A DNA stretch of 64,000 bases from Eleusine coracana subsp. coracana (taxonomy: Eukaryota > Streptophyta > Magnoliopsida > Poales > Poaceae), in NCBI GenBank assembly GCA_032690845.1, contig CM064424.1, positions 39,135,511 through 39,199,510 of the forward strand. Reading direction: 5' to 3'. This document shows positions 1 through 11,449 of this stretch, piece after piece. Both the position numbers and the translations under genes were made by a program. A model generated the notes under the pieces. That model was not told where the DNA came from. It did no database searches and worked only from the letters and a program-made list of their open reading frames with translations. The stretch's first letter is position 1; every line of letters begins with the position of its first letter.

Positions 1-1485
1 TTGCCAACCTGAAGGGTGTTGTTCCATAGGGAGTAGACTTGCACTGCCTTGCAAATCTAATAAAGGTGTGTGTTTTACTGTTTACAACTTTCATTTTTTC
101 TTTTCTTACATTAACAAACTTCTGCATACAAATGTAGTCATATCTGATGAAGCGTAGACTTCTGCACAGAAAATTTGATTTTGGAGGAAAATCTTATTTA
201 TCAGTCTCTTGTTGCAACTTTTTATATTAATTTGGTTACTAAGGTAAGTGCCATGCTTCTACATGTTTCAACCTACAATCTTTTCAGATTGGATTCTAAG
301 CATAAGGTATGATTTTCTGCATTGATACATGCAATGCAACTGATGAATTTGCTAAATATATTGATCTTAAAAATTGTAAATTAAAGGAATGAGGCAGCTA
401 CAACAGCCTTGAACCTTAATCTGATTTTCCCAATGACAAAGATGAACCTCAAACATTGGAGCATTTGGATGTGGCCTTCTGTTGTTTAAGTCAGTAAAAT
501 GTTAATTCATCAATGATTGAGGGGCTAAGCTTGACCAACTCTTTAGAATGGTAGAAGTGCTTCATCATTATACACAACTATAAGAAATTTTGCAATATGC
601 CTATAAACTCCATGTCTGATTACTATATGCCCATGTTGGTATACAATGTGTTTGTTCACAGCATGTACGTGTAACCGGAGGGGAGAAAATAAGATTCTAT
701 ATACAACTTTATTGAACTTCTTAGCATGAAATGGAGAATTCTTTGCATCTTGTATGTGATAAATATGTCATCTATGTGTTCATGGAAATAAAACATTCAG
801 AATCTGTGCCAAATAAGCGTTTAGATGTGCATCATTTTCAAACCTTTGCTGCAGGTCTGTGCTAATAACAAGATCTATGTGATACATTATGTTTCAGTGT
901 ATTCTTTAAAGAAAATAATTATCAAGCCTTATTATGGTTGTCCTTGTTGCTCAATGAATCAGATGTCAGTCTATGGATGTTCAAGGAGCTTTCAGCCTCG
1001 ATACTTAGAAAGGAGGCAGGCAAGAAGGGGACCTTGAAGCACTAAAGGCATGAATTCGATGCAAAGCTATGTCAAGATGGCTTCCTCGATGTATAAGAGA
1101 CATTGCTGTTGTAGAGGTGGACTGAGAAGATAACTACATTTAGTGGAAGACGGGCCAATTTCACTCCTGAGTGTTGGAAGAGGTTTAGACAATTATTCTA
1201 TTGCTCAATATGAGAAAAGGTTACAAGGAGCAATTCTTTTAGGGAAGAGCTTTAATCAATTCTTTATGCCAACAATACTGTCAGTTGCTCCTATATTGTT
1301 ATTTTGAGCTAAATTCTAGAAAAAGAAGAACTATATTATAAAACCAACACGAGAAAAAATGTTTAGATGATTTAATGTGCATTTTTGAGCAATGTATTGT
1401 TAGCATATGTTATGAGATGAATAATCACACGTGTATAAAACTAGCACATGATCATTTGTAGCCAAATTACATGGCAGAATATTGT

Positions 1486-1561
1486 CTTAGTTTTGATGTG
1501 CATGTAACTAAGTACTATGAAATCTTAGTTTTCATGTGCATGTAACTAAGTATTATGAAAT
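1486..1561. repeat. 38-bp tandem duplication in Helitron tail
   Basis: Two adjacent 38-bp units (1486-1523, 1524-1561) differ at two positions. Each unit also carries a CTTAGTT...AACTAAG inverted pair, so each could form its own hairpin. Confidence 0.8.
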
Positions 1562-1666
1562 GATCACTTGTGTTGCGAGTAACATTTAAGTTATCTAAAG
1601 TTTAAATCAATTTACCATTGATTTTAATAATGCATATTTTTATATAATATTCATAATACATTGATA

Positions 1667-1697
1667 GCACATGCGTGTCGCATGTGCAAAAAACTAG
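1667..1697 (+). other. Helitron 3'-terminal hairpin and CTAG end
   Basis: Perfect 9-bp inverted repeat with a TGT loop, then AAAAAA and CTAG, with T as the next host base. Such hairpins mark the end of rolling-circle transposition. Confidence 0.75.
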
Positions 1698-2377
1698 TTA
1701 CCACTAGTAATTACTAGTGTTAATATTTAGAGATTATAATATAATTTACTTACATATTTATTTATTTACTTATATTACCATTAGGGGTAAAGAGGTCATT
1801 TCTAAGCATCTTGAACCCATCCGCCAATCCGAAATTCAGTTTTGTTAGAATAGAAAACAAAAAAAAAACACTTAGACCTAATTAACAAAACAAATTATAA
1901 GTTTATTATTTTCATTTTTTCAATAATATCCCAGTAAAATTATTAATGCTTCTAATTACTGTTAGTGTTATATTATTAAAGTTGTGTGCCACGGAGCTCT
2001 GATCCAGCTTGATCGGGGAGGCATCACTCTGGCCTCTACGGAGCCCTGATCCTGACTCTCAAGCATGGACGTGTTCAGTTCAGAAATATAATAGAAAATC
2101 AAATCAGTGTTGAACCAGCAAAAGAGCAGTCGAGGCTGTAGAGCCCGTGTGGCCCACTGCTGCCGTGGGTGCGCCCTCCATTGGTGCCCCAGCTTAAAGC
2201 GGCTGAACCAGTCACGTCACTCTGGACATAAAACCCGAACCAAAGCTCGAGCCCGAGACAACCTAAGTCCGGATCCAAAAAACCAGAAGCCTGAGAAATT
2301 AGGTCTTATCCGGGGTAGCTAATCTAAACACCTGATACTTCATTAAAAAAATAGGGTCTGAACTAGGGTACCCGAAC
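1698..2377. other. Unassigned DNA between Helitron and 0.9 kb repeat
   Basis: From 1698 to about 1980 the sequence is very AT-rich with no gene signal. From 1980 to 2377 it is GC-richer and has a short direct repeat (ACGGAGCTCTGATCC near 1990, ACGGAGCCCTGATCC near 2038). The 71-codon ORF at 2107-2322 resembles nothing I know and is probably chance. Confidence 0.5.
1702..1719. repeat. 18-bp perfect palindrome
   Basis: CACTAGTAATTACTAGTG is its own reverse complement and begins five bases after the Helitron end. It could be the host target structure or chance in AT-rich DNA. Confidence 0.7.
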
Positions 2378-3262
2378 AACTACCATTAGTCCATTCACTT
2401 TCAGCCCAGCCCAACTCGATCATCCCCGGACCTCCCCATGACCAATATAGCATTGGCCCATTGCGACGTCAACCAAACAAATTGTCGCTTTATTGAAAAT
2501 GAGCCACACCGGCTTCCAAGAGCAGAGCACGCACACGGGACATTCCAGCATTGCACGTCAGCACGCCCAACATGTAGCTACTGTAGACCTCAGCCAGGTC
2601 GCCACCAATGACCATGTTTCCATCCCAATGCCAGAGATCTACCACCATGCCGCCCCCAGAGAAGAAAGGGTTTCAACAGGATATCAATTGTAGTGATGGG
2701 GCAGGACCTCATCAGTTAGTCAATGGCGCGAAGAAGCGGGTTCCTATCCTCCTCATCAGAGCTTGTCTCCTCGCTGGTCGATTAAAGATGGAGAAGCATC
2801 GTATTGGGAAGGTCAAGGGAAAGGAATACAGTAAATCTCAGATTATCCAAACATGAACCCAAAATTTCATGTGATCTTTTCGAAATTTTGGGTGTTGATT
2901 TATCTAAGGAAATTCTCGGTTATGGATTTCATAAACCCGATATTCCAGAAACCCAATTTACCAAACCTGAATATTTTAACAAACCCGAACACCTAGAGTG
3001 GCGGTCACATATGCGCCCACCCGACCACGACCCAAAGCCACGGGGTGTGTTGCCTAGCCAAGGGCCCATTGGATCTGGTCGGGACTCGACTGAGCGCATG
3101 GCGCAATCGCACCACATGGCCACAACACTTCCACCTCCCTTGAGTGAGGAAGAAGGGGCGTGCGACCCTTGTCGACTATGCTGATGGCTCCCGAGCAGCT
3201 AGGGTTTACCTCTAGCCAGCCACCACAGTCAACATGATTGGGCTGATGTGGCAACCACAAAA
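2378..3262 (+). repeat. Unclassified ~0.9 kb dispersed repeat, copy 1
   Basis: Matches 55588-56478 in the same orientation over about 885 bp with scattered substitutions and small indels. Homology starts at AACTACCATTAGTCC and ends just after GGCAACCACAAAAA. Short ORFs (2608-2856, 2804-3184) are present in both copies but look non-coding, being rich in proline, histidine and arginine without known domains. No TG...CA ends, terminal repeats or target duplications are evident. It could be an LTR, a fragment of a non-autonomous retroelement, or a dispersed repeat. Confidence 0.8.
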
Positions 3263-4403
3263 AGGATCAAAAGCCCAATAAGAGCAAGGTTAGCCCAAAG
3301 TTTAACCTTTGTAAGACGTGCAGACAAGGAGAAAGAAAGGAATGGGACTTAGCCGAATCCAAACCAGATCAGTTTTGGGCATTAATGACTAAAGTTTGCT
3401 AAAATGTGAAGTAAATTTCTCGAGCCCATCAAAACTAGGGTTTGGCATTATGATCATTTGACTACTAGCTTATGCAGGAAATTTACTCTGGGAATATTCA
3501 CAACCATATATTTGCAACATTCTCATGCACTATTCACCTGAAGTAAAGTTGCATGATATTGCAAGACATGTTGAACATTTGACATTGTGAAAATGGATTT
3601 TGCTGATGTCGCGGGCGAATACCCAGGATGCCACATGGCATAATTAGTGTAGGGACTAAGTAGCCACCAAAGACGCATCACGTCCCCCAAACCACGAGTG
3701 TGGCCGAGCGTGCCTGCATCGCCCGAGCCCCACAAGTGGGGTCGAACGCATATCGACTTGCGACATTTTCATCTCCTAGCACCATGGTGTGCTTTGAGTC
3801 CCTGAACTTTGTCACTACCAGGCCACTAAGGGAACGCACAAGCGAGTCAACTCGCCTACACTGCCGCTGCCCCAAGCTGCCTCTGGCATCGCTCTAGGGG
3901 GCGCGACCCTAGACTTCACCATCATGACAGGGGACAGGGGTGATGCTGGAGCTCATCTATGAGCCGCTGTCTCAGCCTACTCCGGATGCCTCCGACAATA
4001 CAACTGTAGCGATGTCAGAGCTAAGGCTGTATGGGCCAATTCCGTGGGCCTTCCACAACTCGTAGCTAGCAAATGACTATGGCAGTATCTGGACGCATTT
4101 TTAGGACCTACACTATCCTGGAATGAGCACTGATGCACCTTGTTGACCTTTGTGAATATTCAGCAGCAACTTGCCGAGGGAGAGCCACTCTCAGCTAGAC
4201 TTGTTATCCATGACCCCCGACGAGCTAACTCATGGTGTTCACAACACCGCACGCATGGCGTAGGACCTCATGATCTGTCATTGCACGACAACCACCATGG
4301 ATGACAAGTTTGTTGGGGATGATAGAGCATGAATTAGAGTCGTTTTTTGACCTCCTCGAGCAGGGATTGGAGGTGGACTCCAACTCGGGGTGTAGGAATG
4401 CTT
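3263..4403. other. Degenerate repeat DNA, first part
   Basis: There is no open frame longer than about 70 codons. From about 3600 the sequence is moderately GC-rich with many stops, and may be a decayed retrotransposon gag region that continues after the solo LTR (4921-5270). The family is not recognised. Confidence 0.35.
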
Positions 4404-4408
4404 GCCAT

Positions 4409-4915
4409 TGTTAGGGAACGGATAGGCTATGATAGCATATAATAATTTCTACCGTTCAACCAGGAAACCTTGTAAGAAGGGAATCATGGATCGTTACCAC
4501 TAGACGCGCAGGTGGAGCGGAAGGGAATGTTGGAGCTGCTCCTCCAATGAAATCACGCGTCGGTGTAGAGGAATTAGTTGATCACGTCAATCGCATCTCC
4601 TCCTAGTCCAGCCATCCGGCACCGCAGCAACAACAATGCCTCCTCGTGGTATCCACATGTACGGGGTTGGAGCATCGTGCACGGCGTGCTAGCACCGGCA
4701 ACATGGTTCGGATTATGGGCGAGAGAGAGGAGCGCGGTGGCTAGGATTATGGACTGGTAGTATTCATACCCCTTGCCCCGCCTCCACTTATATAGACCCT
4801 TCTAATGGGCCTCGACAAGTTGACCCATTAGTGGACTAATCCCTCATGGATCAATATCCGTATGACCCTCATATATGGATCAAATCCATAATATCTCTTG
4901 GGCATATCTCCAACA
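4409..4915 (-). mobile_element. Solo LTR, copia-type, family A copy 1
   Basis: The + strand reads TGTTAGGGAACGG...CTCCAACA, flanked by perfect 5-bp target duplications GCCAT (4404-4408 and 4916-4920). On the - strand it begins TGTTGGAGATATGCCC, a start typical of grass copia (Angela/BARE-like) LTRs, so the element was in - orientation. It is 507 bp and matches 11696-12205 along its length. No internal region, PBS or polypurine tract remains, which indicates LTR-LTR recombination. Confidence 0.92.
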
Positions 4916-4920
4916 GCCAT

Positions 4921-5270
4921 CACCCCTCCCACGGATGCCTCATGGTGTAGCTTGAGCCCCTTCCCAACCAAGGGGACGTGAGACCTGCTAACCCAGGAGA
5001 GCTCGAGAACCTGCAGATGGAGAGCCAGGAACCTGGCGGCCGATGAGCGGGTAGAGTTGCACCCCGCAGTGTCACAAGAGCGGTTGCGAGCTCAATGTCA
5101 AGAGCTCGAGGAAGTGTGGCGGTAGATGGCTACGGATGAGGCTGCCATCAATCGGAAGCTCGCACAATGAGCGGCTGGCAGACACGCATGAGAGATGTCC
5201 CAGGATGTCCACTAGCGCATCATCAACAATGACCCAGATTACCACGATTTGCACGGGAAAGTCTCAACAT
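4921..5270. other. Degenerate repeat DNA, second part
   Basis: Continues the host of the solo LTR. The + strand reads like a broken coiled, Gln/Glu/Arg-rich gag segment with stops around 5000-5230. Very weak assignment. Confidence 0.3.
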
Positions 5271-6636
5271 CACTACAGCGGGCGTGTTGCTTTAAACACT
5301 CTTGAATCCCGCTATGTCCATGGCACAAAAACAACCACAAAAATGGCCAATAGAGGCAGGCGAAAAATCACTATTGCAACGGGTCAGCCAAACCCGCGCT
5401 ACAACATCGTAGCTAAAAATCAGGAGTTTCAATAGCGGACAACCTGCAAACCAAACCAACTGCAGCTAGAAAAATATTAGTAGCAGTGGGTGACATATTC
5501 ACCCGTAGCTATAATTGAAAAAAAGACAAGCCACAACTAATGGGCTCACATATGCCCTGCAGCGTGATAGCCGAACTTGCCCTTGCTGCTGCTGACGCGC
5601 TAGGGAGGGAGGAGGAGAAGAGAGCCTGGCACCTCGATGAGGAGGGAGGGGGTCTGCCTCGGCGAGGAGAGAGAGGAGGGGGATCCGGGCTGCTGCTCCT
5701 CTGCCCTGCTGGATCTAGCCGTGGTGTGAGCCCCATCATTGTCATCAGCCCCATCGCCGTCGCCCCTCTTATTGGGAGTGCCGCCATGAACTCCATCAGC
5801 AAAGAGGGTGAGAGAGTACACGGGGCCAGATCCAGAGGAGAGGAGGGTGGTCGAGGTGGATCATGCATGATAATTGTGAATCCGTCGTGGTCCTACCCAG
5901 TCAACATCTGCAAAAAAGAACCGAACGAGATCAAACAAACAAATCCTGCAGCACCTTCTCCTCTGAGACGAATGAACAAATACAACCAAATCTCCCAACG
6001 AAATTAGCACCTATCTGCACATCGTGTTGCTCAATCACTACTAGCCTCTTCCATCAGCAAGCCCATCCGATTTGCAAGCCTGTAAGTTCTCATTGGCGGA
6101 TGTGCTGGTGGGAACAACAGCTTGATGAGCTCTATTCTCTGCTAGTTGGAATGGCAGCTCGACGGGCTCTGTGCTCTGTGCGGAGCAGGATGGCTCCCTG
6201 CTTTGTGGGATGGAAGGGCAGCTTGATGACAGTGGCTCTGTATTTGCAACCAGATGATGGAGAAGAGACCAAGAAGGTGTCGTTAGATCTGCCAATGGGA
6301 AAACAGAGGGAGGTGGCATGGTGGAAAAACTGATCGATGCGGTAGGAGAGAAAGGAGCGATGGGGAGTGAAAAAACCTGTCTCTATATACCAGTTCATGG
6401 GATTGCAACAACTAGGCTTTGGTAGCAGTGAGTCACAACATGCACCGCCATTGTAAATGTGCTCCGATTTATGGCGGCGGCTCATAAAATAAACCCCCTA
6501 TAAAAAAATATTTTTAACAGGGGCCTATAAAACGAATCGGCTCTAAAAATCATTTTGGTTGTAGCGATGGATCTCTTTAGTACCAGCCGCTATGTAAATT
6601 TTGATTCCGCCATTATAGAAGCTATTTGTGGTAGTG
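5271..6636. mobile_element. Probable non-autonomous CACTA (En/Spm-like) element
   Basis: The left end reads CACTACAGCGGG and the right end TTTGTGGTAGTG, giving a 6-bp CACTAC/GTAGTG inverted terminus. Both subterminal regions carry short scattered GCGG / CCCGC / TAGC motifs of the kind CACTA transposases bind. No transposase is present. The ORFs at 5540-6007 and 5863-6333 have no known domain. Flanks are AACAT at left and AACGA at right, so a 3-bp target duplication is not visible, which lowers confidence. Confidence 0.5.
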
Positions 6637-6950
6637 AACGAGCTTAGCGGAAAACCTCGTGCGGCTCGCACGAGTGGTCGAGTAGAGACCTCCTTGCGAC
6701 AGGTGAGGTAGTCTGGTCAGCAAGTTTCCTCTTCACGACGAGGAGGGAGAAGTGGAGTCGGGGGCTCATGAGACACCTCGAGCAACCAGGGGCTGCGCAC
6801 TATCTACGAGGGTCTGAAATCCTCGGTGCACACCAGGACTTGGGATTCATGCAACGTGTGCTGCACCTTCGAGGCACATTGAAGTTAGGAGGATGGTGTC
6901 ATGAGGGATGCAGTACGATGACAACGAGGATAGAAGTAGGATCCTCGGCC

Positions 6951-6985
<35 letters not shown>

Positions 6986-7110
6986 CATTTGGGGCACAGT
7001 GTTCTCCCAGTGTTTTTGAACCCCAACTACAGTCACGTAGTAAACTACAGAGATCAACCCTGGCCTCTGGCTAAGGGACTACTGTCTCGCGTGCCAGACT
7101 AGAAGCAGAA
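6637..7110. other. Unassigned flank with a 32-base C run
   Basis: Holds a homopolymer of C from 6952 to 6983 followed by GGCATTTGGGG. The rest resembles decayed retroelement sequence. The left end of the MULE should lie here or have been lost; I found no inverted match to its right end near 55585. Confidence 0.4.
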
Positions 7111-8467
7111 GTGATAAAGGATTCTCAGAATGAAGATGAAGAAACAATTAACCAGAATGATGAAGATACAGTTCCCCCTAATGAGGAATACTTCTTTCCA
7201 ACACCTGAAGAGGTGAAACAAGCTAAGGCACCAGAAATTGGCATGCCTTTTGATACACTAGAACAATGCAAAAGATTTGTAAATGTATATGGGCAACTTG
7301 TGGGCTTCACAGTAATAAAAGGAAGCAACAACCTTCACAGTAATAAAAGGAAGCAACAACAAGCGTAGGAAGATTACACTGCAATGCAATAGGAGCAGGA
7401 AGCAGAAGCAGCAAGATAACAAAGACAAGAAAAGAAAGAGATATGTAATAGAAAGAACAGATTGTGCTATGAAAGTTAGATTGACACTTGATAAGGACAA
7501 ATGGACAATAACTGCTATAGAAAAGTAACACAATCATCCTCTAGTGAGCAGTCCGTCACTTACAAAGTTCTTTCTAAAGCATAGGTATATGACAGAGCAA
7601 GAGAAAGAGTTCTCAAGGATTCTACAAGAGAGCAGAATAAAGCCTAGGAAAATAATGGCAATTTTCAGGAAAATGAGTGGTAGTTCCAAGATGATGAACT
7701 TCATCAAGGCAGATGTTGTCAACTTGCAGCAATATGACAGAAGGAAGAAGCCACAAAACACTGATATAGACAGAACCATGGAATTTGTGAAGAGGATGCT
7801 ACTTGAGCAGCCTGGGTTCTACTGGACAATGAGAAGAGATGAGGAAGACAATACTGTCAGAAGCATATTTTGGACAGATGCAAGAGCCAGATTTGACTAT
7901 AGCTTGTATGGAGAATTTGTATCACTCGATACAACGTATAACACAAACAAGTATAACATGTTATTTGCTCCTATAGTTGGAATTAATGGACATGGTAAGA
8001 CAATTGTATTTGGTTGGGCTTTGTTGGAAGATCAGAAGTCAGAAACATTCTCATGGTTGCTAGAAGCATTCATAGAGGCCATGGGTGGGAAAAAACCTGA
8101 TGTGATAATGACAGACCAAGATGCAGCTATGAAGAAATCAATATCAGATATTCTACCAGAACAAATTCATAGAAACTGTTTCCGGCACATAATGAGAAAT
8201 GTGAGGGACAACTTAAGAGGATATTTGATAGCAAGACTAGGGATGGCTACTGAGTTGGACAAGTTGATCTATGATTCATTAACTGAAGAAGAGTTTGAGG
8301 TAGGATGGGATGCAATGTTAGAAACATACAAGGCTTGGGAAAATAAATACATGCAGAATATGTACAACACAAGAAAACATGGGTTCCAGTATTCTTGAAG
8401 AAAGTTTTTTGCCCTTTCATTCGTTCAATGGGTCAGAGTGAAAGCACAAATTCAAACATCAAAGACA
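7111..8467 (+). pseudogene. FAR1/MULE transposase, 5' part
   Basis: Codes for the N-terminal FAR1 zinc-binding DNA-binding region (about 7240-7560; CN, CAMKV and HNHP elements) and then the MULE DDE transposase domain (7544-8398). Conserved features seen are LDTTY (first Asp), FGWALL, MTDQDAAM (second Asp) and NCFRHI with the C..H pair. Three lesions break the frame: a 28-bp tandem duplication at 7305-7360, a TAA just before HNHP near 7528, and a frameshift near 8395. The gene is cut by a copia element after Lys-Asp at 8466 and resumes at 13668. In its host element this protein would bind terminal repeats and catalyse cut-and-paste movement; FAR1/FHY3 transcription factors derive from this family. 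Defective here. Confidence 0.9.
7305..7360 (+). repeat. 28-bp tandem duplication inside the FAR1 domain
   Basis: Two identical 28-bp units, 7305-7332 and 7333-7360, beginning CTTCACAGTAATAAAAGG. Since 28 is not a multiple of three, the duplication shifts the transposase frame. Removing one unit restores the family pattern GSNNKRRKITLQC. Confidence 0.9.
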
Positions 8468-8471
8468 TGCC

Positions 8472-8559
8472 TTTTAGAGATAAAATAGCTAGAGATAGCG
8501 TAGGAGTTTGTTATGATTACAACTCACTTGTAACTACGTCTGTAACTCTATCTCTAAGC

Positions 8560-8604
<45 letters not shown>

Positions 8605-8689
8605 ATCTATCTATCTATCTATCTATCTCTCTATATATATATACAGGATGGCGTGCACGGTATTGTGTATCGCATCATTGTATTTCATA
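8472..8689 (+). repeat. Copia 1 5' LTR
   Basis: Starts TTTTAGAGATA, with the expected TG changed to TT, and ends TATTTCATA. It is longer than the 3' LTR because of an expanded (AT)n / (ATCT)n tract at about 8563-8644 and a small duplication near the start. The primer-binding site follows directly. Confidence 0.85.
8563..8644. repeat. Compound (AT)n/(ATCT)n microsatellite in the 5' LTR
   Basis: About 80 bases of AT, then ATCT, then AT repeats. The 3' LTR has only a short ATATATATA at the same place, so the tract expanded after insertion. Confidence 0.9.
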
Positions 8690-8701
8690 TGGTAACACAG
8701 C
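8690..8701 (+). other. Copia 1 primer-binding site
   Basis: TGGTAACACAGC immediately after the 5' LTR resembles the initiator-Met tRNA site TGGTATCAGAGC with two changes. Confidence 0.7.
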
Positions 8702-8761
8702 CGTTCCTCTACCAACACATCTAGATGTCGATGACGCCTTCTTCTTTCGGTTTCCGAGAAG

Positions 8762-9560
8762 TTGTCCAAGAACAATTTTCTCCTATGGAAGATGCAAGTC
8801 TTGCCTGCAATTCGTGCCGCACAACTCGATGGCTACATCGATGGCACCATTGAAGCGCCATCAAAGGAGCTCCCCGTCAAGCAGGGTGACAAGACCACTT
8901 CAGCTGTCAACCCCGACTATGTATGGTGGGCAGCACAGGACCAACATGTCCTAGCCTACCTGGTGTCCTCACTATCACGGGAAATCCTGAGCCAAGTCAT
9001 CGCCTGCAAGACGGCTCGGGAAATTGGAAACTCATTGAAGCTTCCTTCACATCACAGACCCGTGCACGATCCGTGAACACGCGTCTGGCCCTCACAACAT
9101 TGCAGAAGGGTGCCATGTCCATCACTGAGTACGTCACCAAGATGAAGATGCTTGCTGATGAGATGGCATATGCAGGCAAGTCGCCGGATGATGAAGACAT
9201 CATATCATACATCATGGCGGGACTCGACTTTGAGTACAATCCCGTTGTGTCCCCGGTGGTGGCGCAGCGCGATCCAATCTTAGTCAATGAGCTCTACACA
9301 CAACTTCTGAGCTTCAAGCAGTGCCTTGCTCTCCAAGGCGGCTCCATGCAGCACTCTATGAATGCCGCTGGCCGAGGCGGCAGGCGTGGTGGCCATGGAC
9401 TTTCACGGGCCGGAGCAACTCATCGTCACGAGGTGGCCGTAACAACAATTCTGGAGGTCGCAATACCTCCAATGGATCCAAGAACAAAGTCGCTCCATGT
9501 CAGATTTGTGGCAAGAAGGGTCACTCCGCTGCCAAGTGTTGGTACCGCTACGACGAGGAT
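8762..9560 (+). pseudogene. Copia 1 gag with CCHC zinc knuckle
   Basis: A UBN2-type copia gag in three frames (8762-9076, 8923-9420, then from about 9430), so at least two frameshifts. The start region reads NNFLLWKMQVLPAIRAAQL. The CCHC knuckle CQICGKKGHSAAKC lies near 9498-9540. Gag would form the particle that packages element RNA. The frame runs straight on into protease. Confidence 0.85.
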
Positions 9561-10740
9561 GACTCTGCGGATTGCACCGCCAATGCCGCAACCAACCCCA
9601 ATGGCGGCAGTGACTCCACATTGTACACTAACACTGGCGCAACTGATCACATTACCTCTGTGCTTGATAAGCTTATGGTACGTGATCGCTACATGGGTGA
9701 TGATCAGATTCAAACAGCTAGTGGCTCAGGTATGGCTATTAAGCATATTGGCAAAGCTTTTATTCATTCTTCTGGTCGTCCTCTCCTATTAGATAAAGTC
9801 TTACATGTCCCTGATACAATGAAAGATCTTCTTTCAGTTCAACGGTTTTCATCTGATAATAATGCATTTTTTGAATATCATCCTTCTTCGTTCTTTATCA
9901 AGGATTGGGCCACAAAGGAGGTTCTTCTTCGAGGTAGAGCTATGGGCGGTCTCTACCCAATTCCATCATCTGCCGTCAAGACCCTATCTCGTCAAGCCCA
10001 CGCTGCTGTCAAGCCATCTGCTATACGATGGCACAATCGTTTAGGTCATCCAGCGTCACCTATAGTCAATAAAGTTATTAGTCTTCATAATTTACCTTGT
10101 TCTAGTGAGGTTAGCCTTGAGTCTGTGTGTGATTCATGTCAAAGGGCAAAGAGCCATCAGCTCCCTTATCCTAAGTCCACAAGTGTATCTAGTGCTCCTC
10201 TTCAACTCATTTTCTCAGATGTATGGGGTCTTGCCCCAGATTCTTTTGGCAAATATAAGTATTATGTGAGCTTCATTGATGATTTCAGCAAATTTACTTG
10301 GATTTTTTTTGTTGAAACATAAATTTGAGATTTTTCAAAAGTTTCATGACTTTCAGCACCTTGTTGAGCGTCAATTTGATCGTAAAATTGTTGCCATTCA
10401 AACAGATTGGGGAGGCGAATATGAGAAGCTTCACCCCTTTTTCAACCGTATAGGAATCACTCATCTTGTCTCGTGTCCCCATGTCCATTAGCAAAACGGT
10501 GCTGCAGAACGTAAGCACCGACACATTGTAGAAGTCGGTCTCTTGTTTTTAGCTCATGCCAACATGTCTCTCAAATTTTGGGACGAGGCTTTCCTCACTG
10601 CTGTCTATCTTATTAACCGTACCCCCTCAAAACTTCTCCAATTTTCCACTCCCTAGGAAACCTTGTTTCAGGAAAACCCGATTATTCATTGCTTCGGATT
10701 TTTGGGTGTGCTTGCTGGCCTAACCTCCGCCCCTACAATG
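9561..10740 (+). pseudogene. Copia 1 protease and integrase region
   Basis: The protease active site reads NTGATDHIT near 9631-9657 where DTGA is expected, so the catalytic Asp is lost. It is followed by the pre-integrase zinc region (RWHNRLGHP, then CDSCQRAKSH) and integrase core (FSDVWG, FIDDFSKFTW, then QTDWGGEY and QNGAAERKHR). Stops occur near 10320, 10488 and later. Together these should process the polyprotein and insert cDNA. Confidence 0.85.
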
Positions 10741-11449
10741 CATGAAAATTAGAATTTCGATCAAAACAGTGTACCTTCTTAGGGTACAACACCATCCACA
10801 AAGGATTCCGCTGCCTTGACATTGCCACGGGTAGAGTTTATGTCTCTCACGATGTCGTTTTTGATGAGCATGTATTTCCTTTTGTGTCTCTACATCCCAA
10901 TGCAGACTCACGACTTCGCTCTGAAATTTTTCTCCTTCACTCAGCTTTGCTTAATCCTAATGACCAGAATAATGATGACAATGCTGATCATGTGCTTACT
11001 AGTTCACTTCCTGATGCCTTTGTGATGACTAATCTGCCCTTACCTGTTTTGGCAAGCGTACAACCTCATACCATGCAGGATATGGCAGGCTTACCTTCTA
11101 ATGATGATTCACTACCAAATGTTGGTGCCTCCTCTTCGGATCGGGTGCCATCAGATGTTTTTCCTGCGCCATCACTTGCTGCGTCGACTGATGTTGCATC
11201 TCAGCTTCCGGGTGCCTCAATTCCAGATCCTGGTTCTCCTATGGTTTCGGCTCCTGACGTGCATTGTCCATTGGCAGACCAAGTTCCACCTGGATCACCT
11301 GCAGCAGATTCTGTTCCTGCTCTTGTGTCAGTTGCTGATCTCCCTCCTCCAGCTCGATCTACGCGGCTTCAACACGGTATCCATCTTCCTCGCAACTTTA
11401 CTGATGGGACTGTGCGCTATGGTGCTGGTTTTCTTGCAGAACTATGTGA

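Larger units (their letters stand above)
1..1697 (+). mobile_element. Helitron, 3' part (5' end outside window)
   Basis: The right end has the Helitron terminal signature. A 9-bp stem GCACATGCG (1667-1675), a 3-base loop and CGCATGTGC (1679-1687) are followed by six A and CTAG (1694-1697), then T. This hairpin plus CTRR|T ending without target duplication is the known Helitron 3' end. Inside I see no RepHel helicase and no recognisable gene fragment; short ORFs such as 825-1037 match nothing I know. The 5' TC end is not in the window, so element length is unknown and a solitary Helitron end is possible. Confidence 0.7.

Noticed and set aside
825..1037. Small gene in the Helitron
   Set aside because: A 70-codon frame without recognisable domain or splice context; no support beyond being open.
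2608..3184. Protein-coding gene in the 0.9 kb repeat
   Set aside because: Both copies have short overlapping frames with skewed composition and differing stops; better explained as repeat DNA.
5540..6333. ORFs of about 155 codons on + and 117-119 codons on - inside 5271-6636
   Set aside because: They overlap on both strands, have no known domains and lie within the CACTA-like element; they look like chance frames in GC-rich DNA.
5266..6640. 3-bp target duplication for the left CACTA-like element
   Set aside because: CAT precedes and AAC follows; no match, so the element was kept only at medium confidence.
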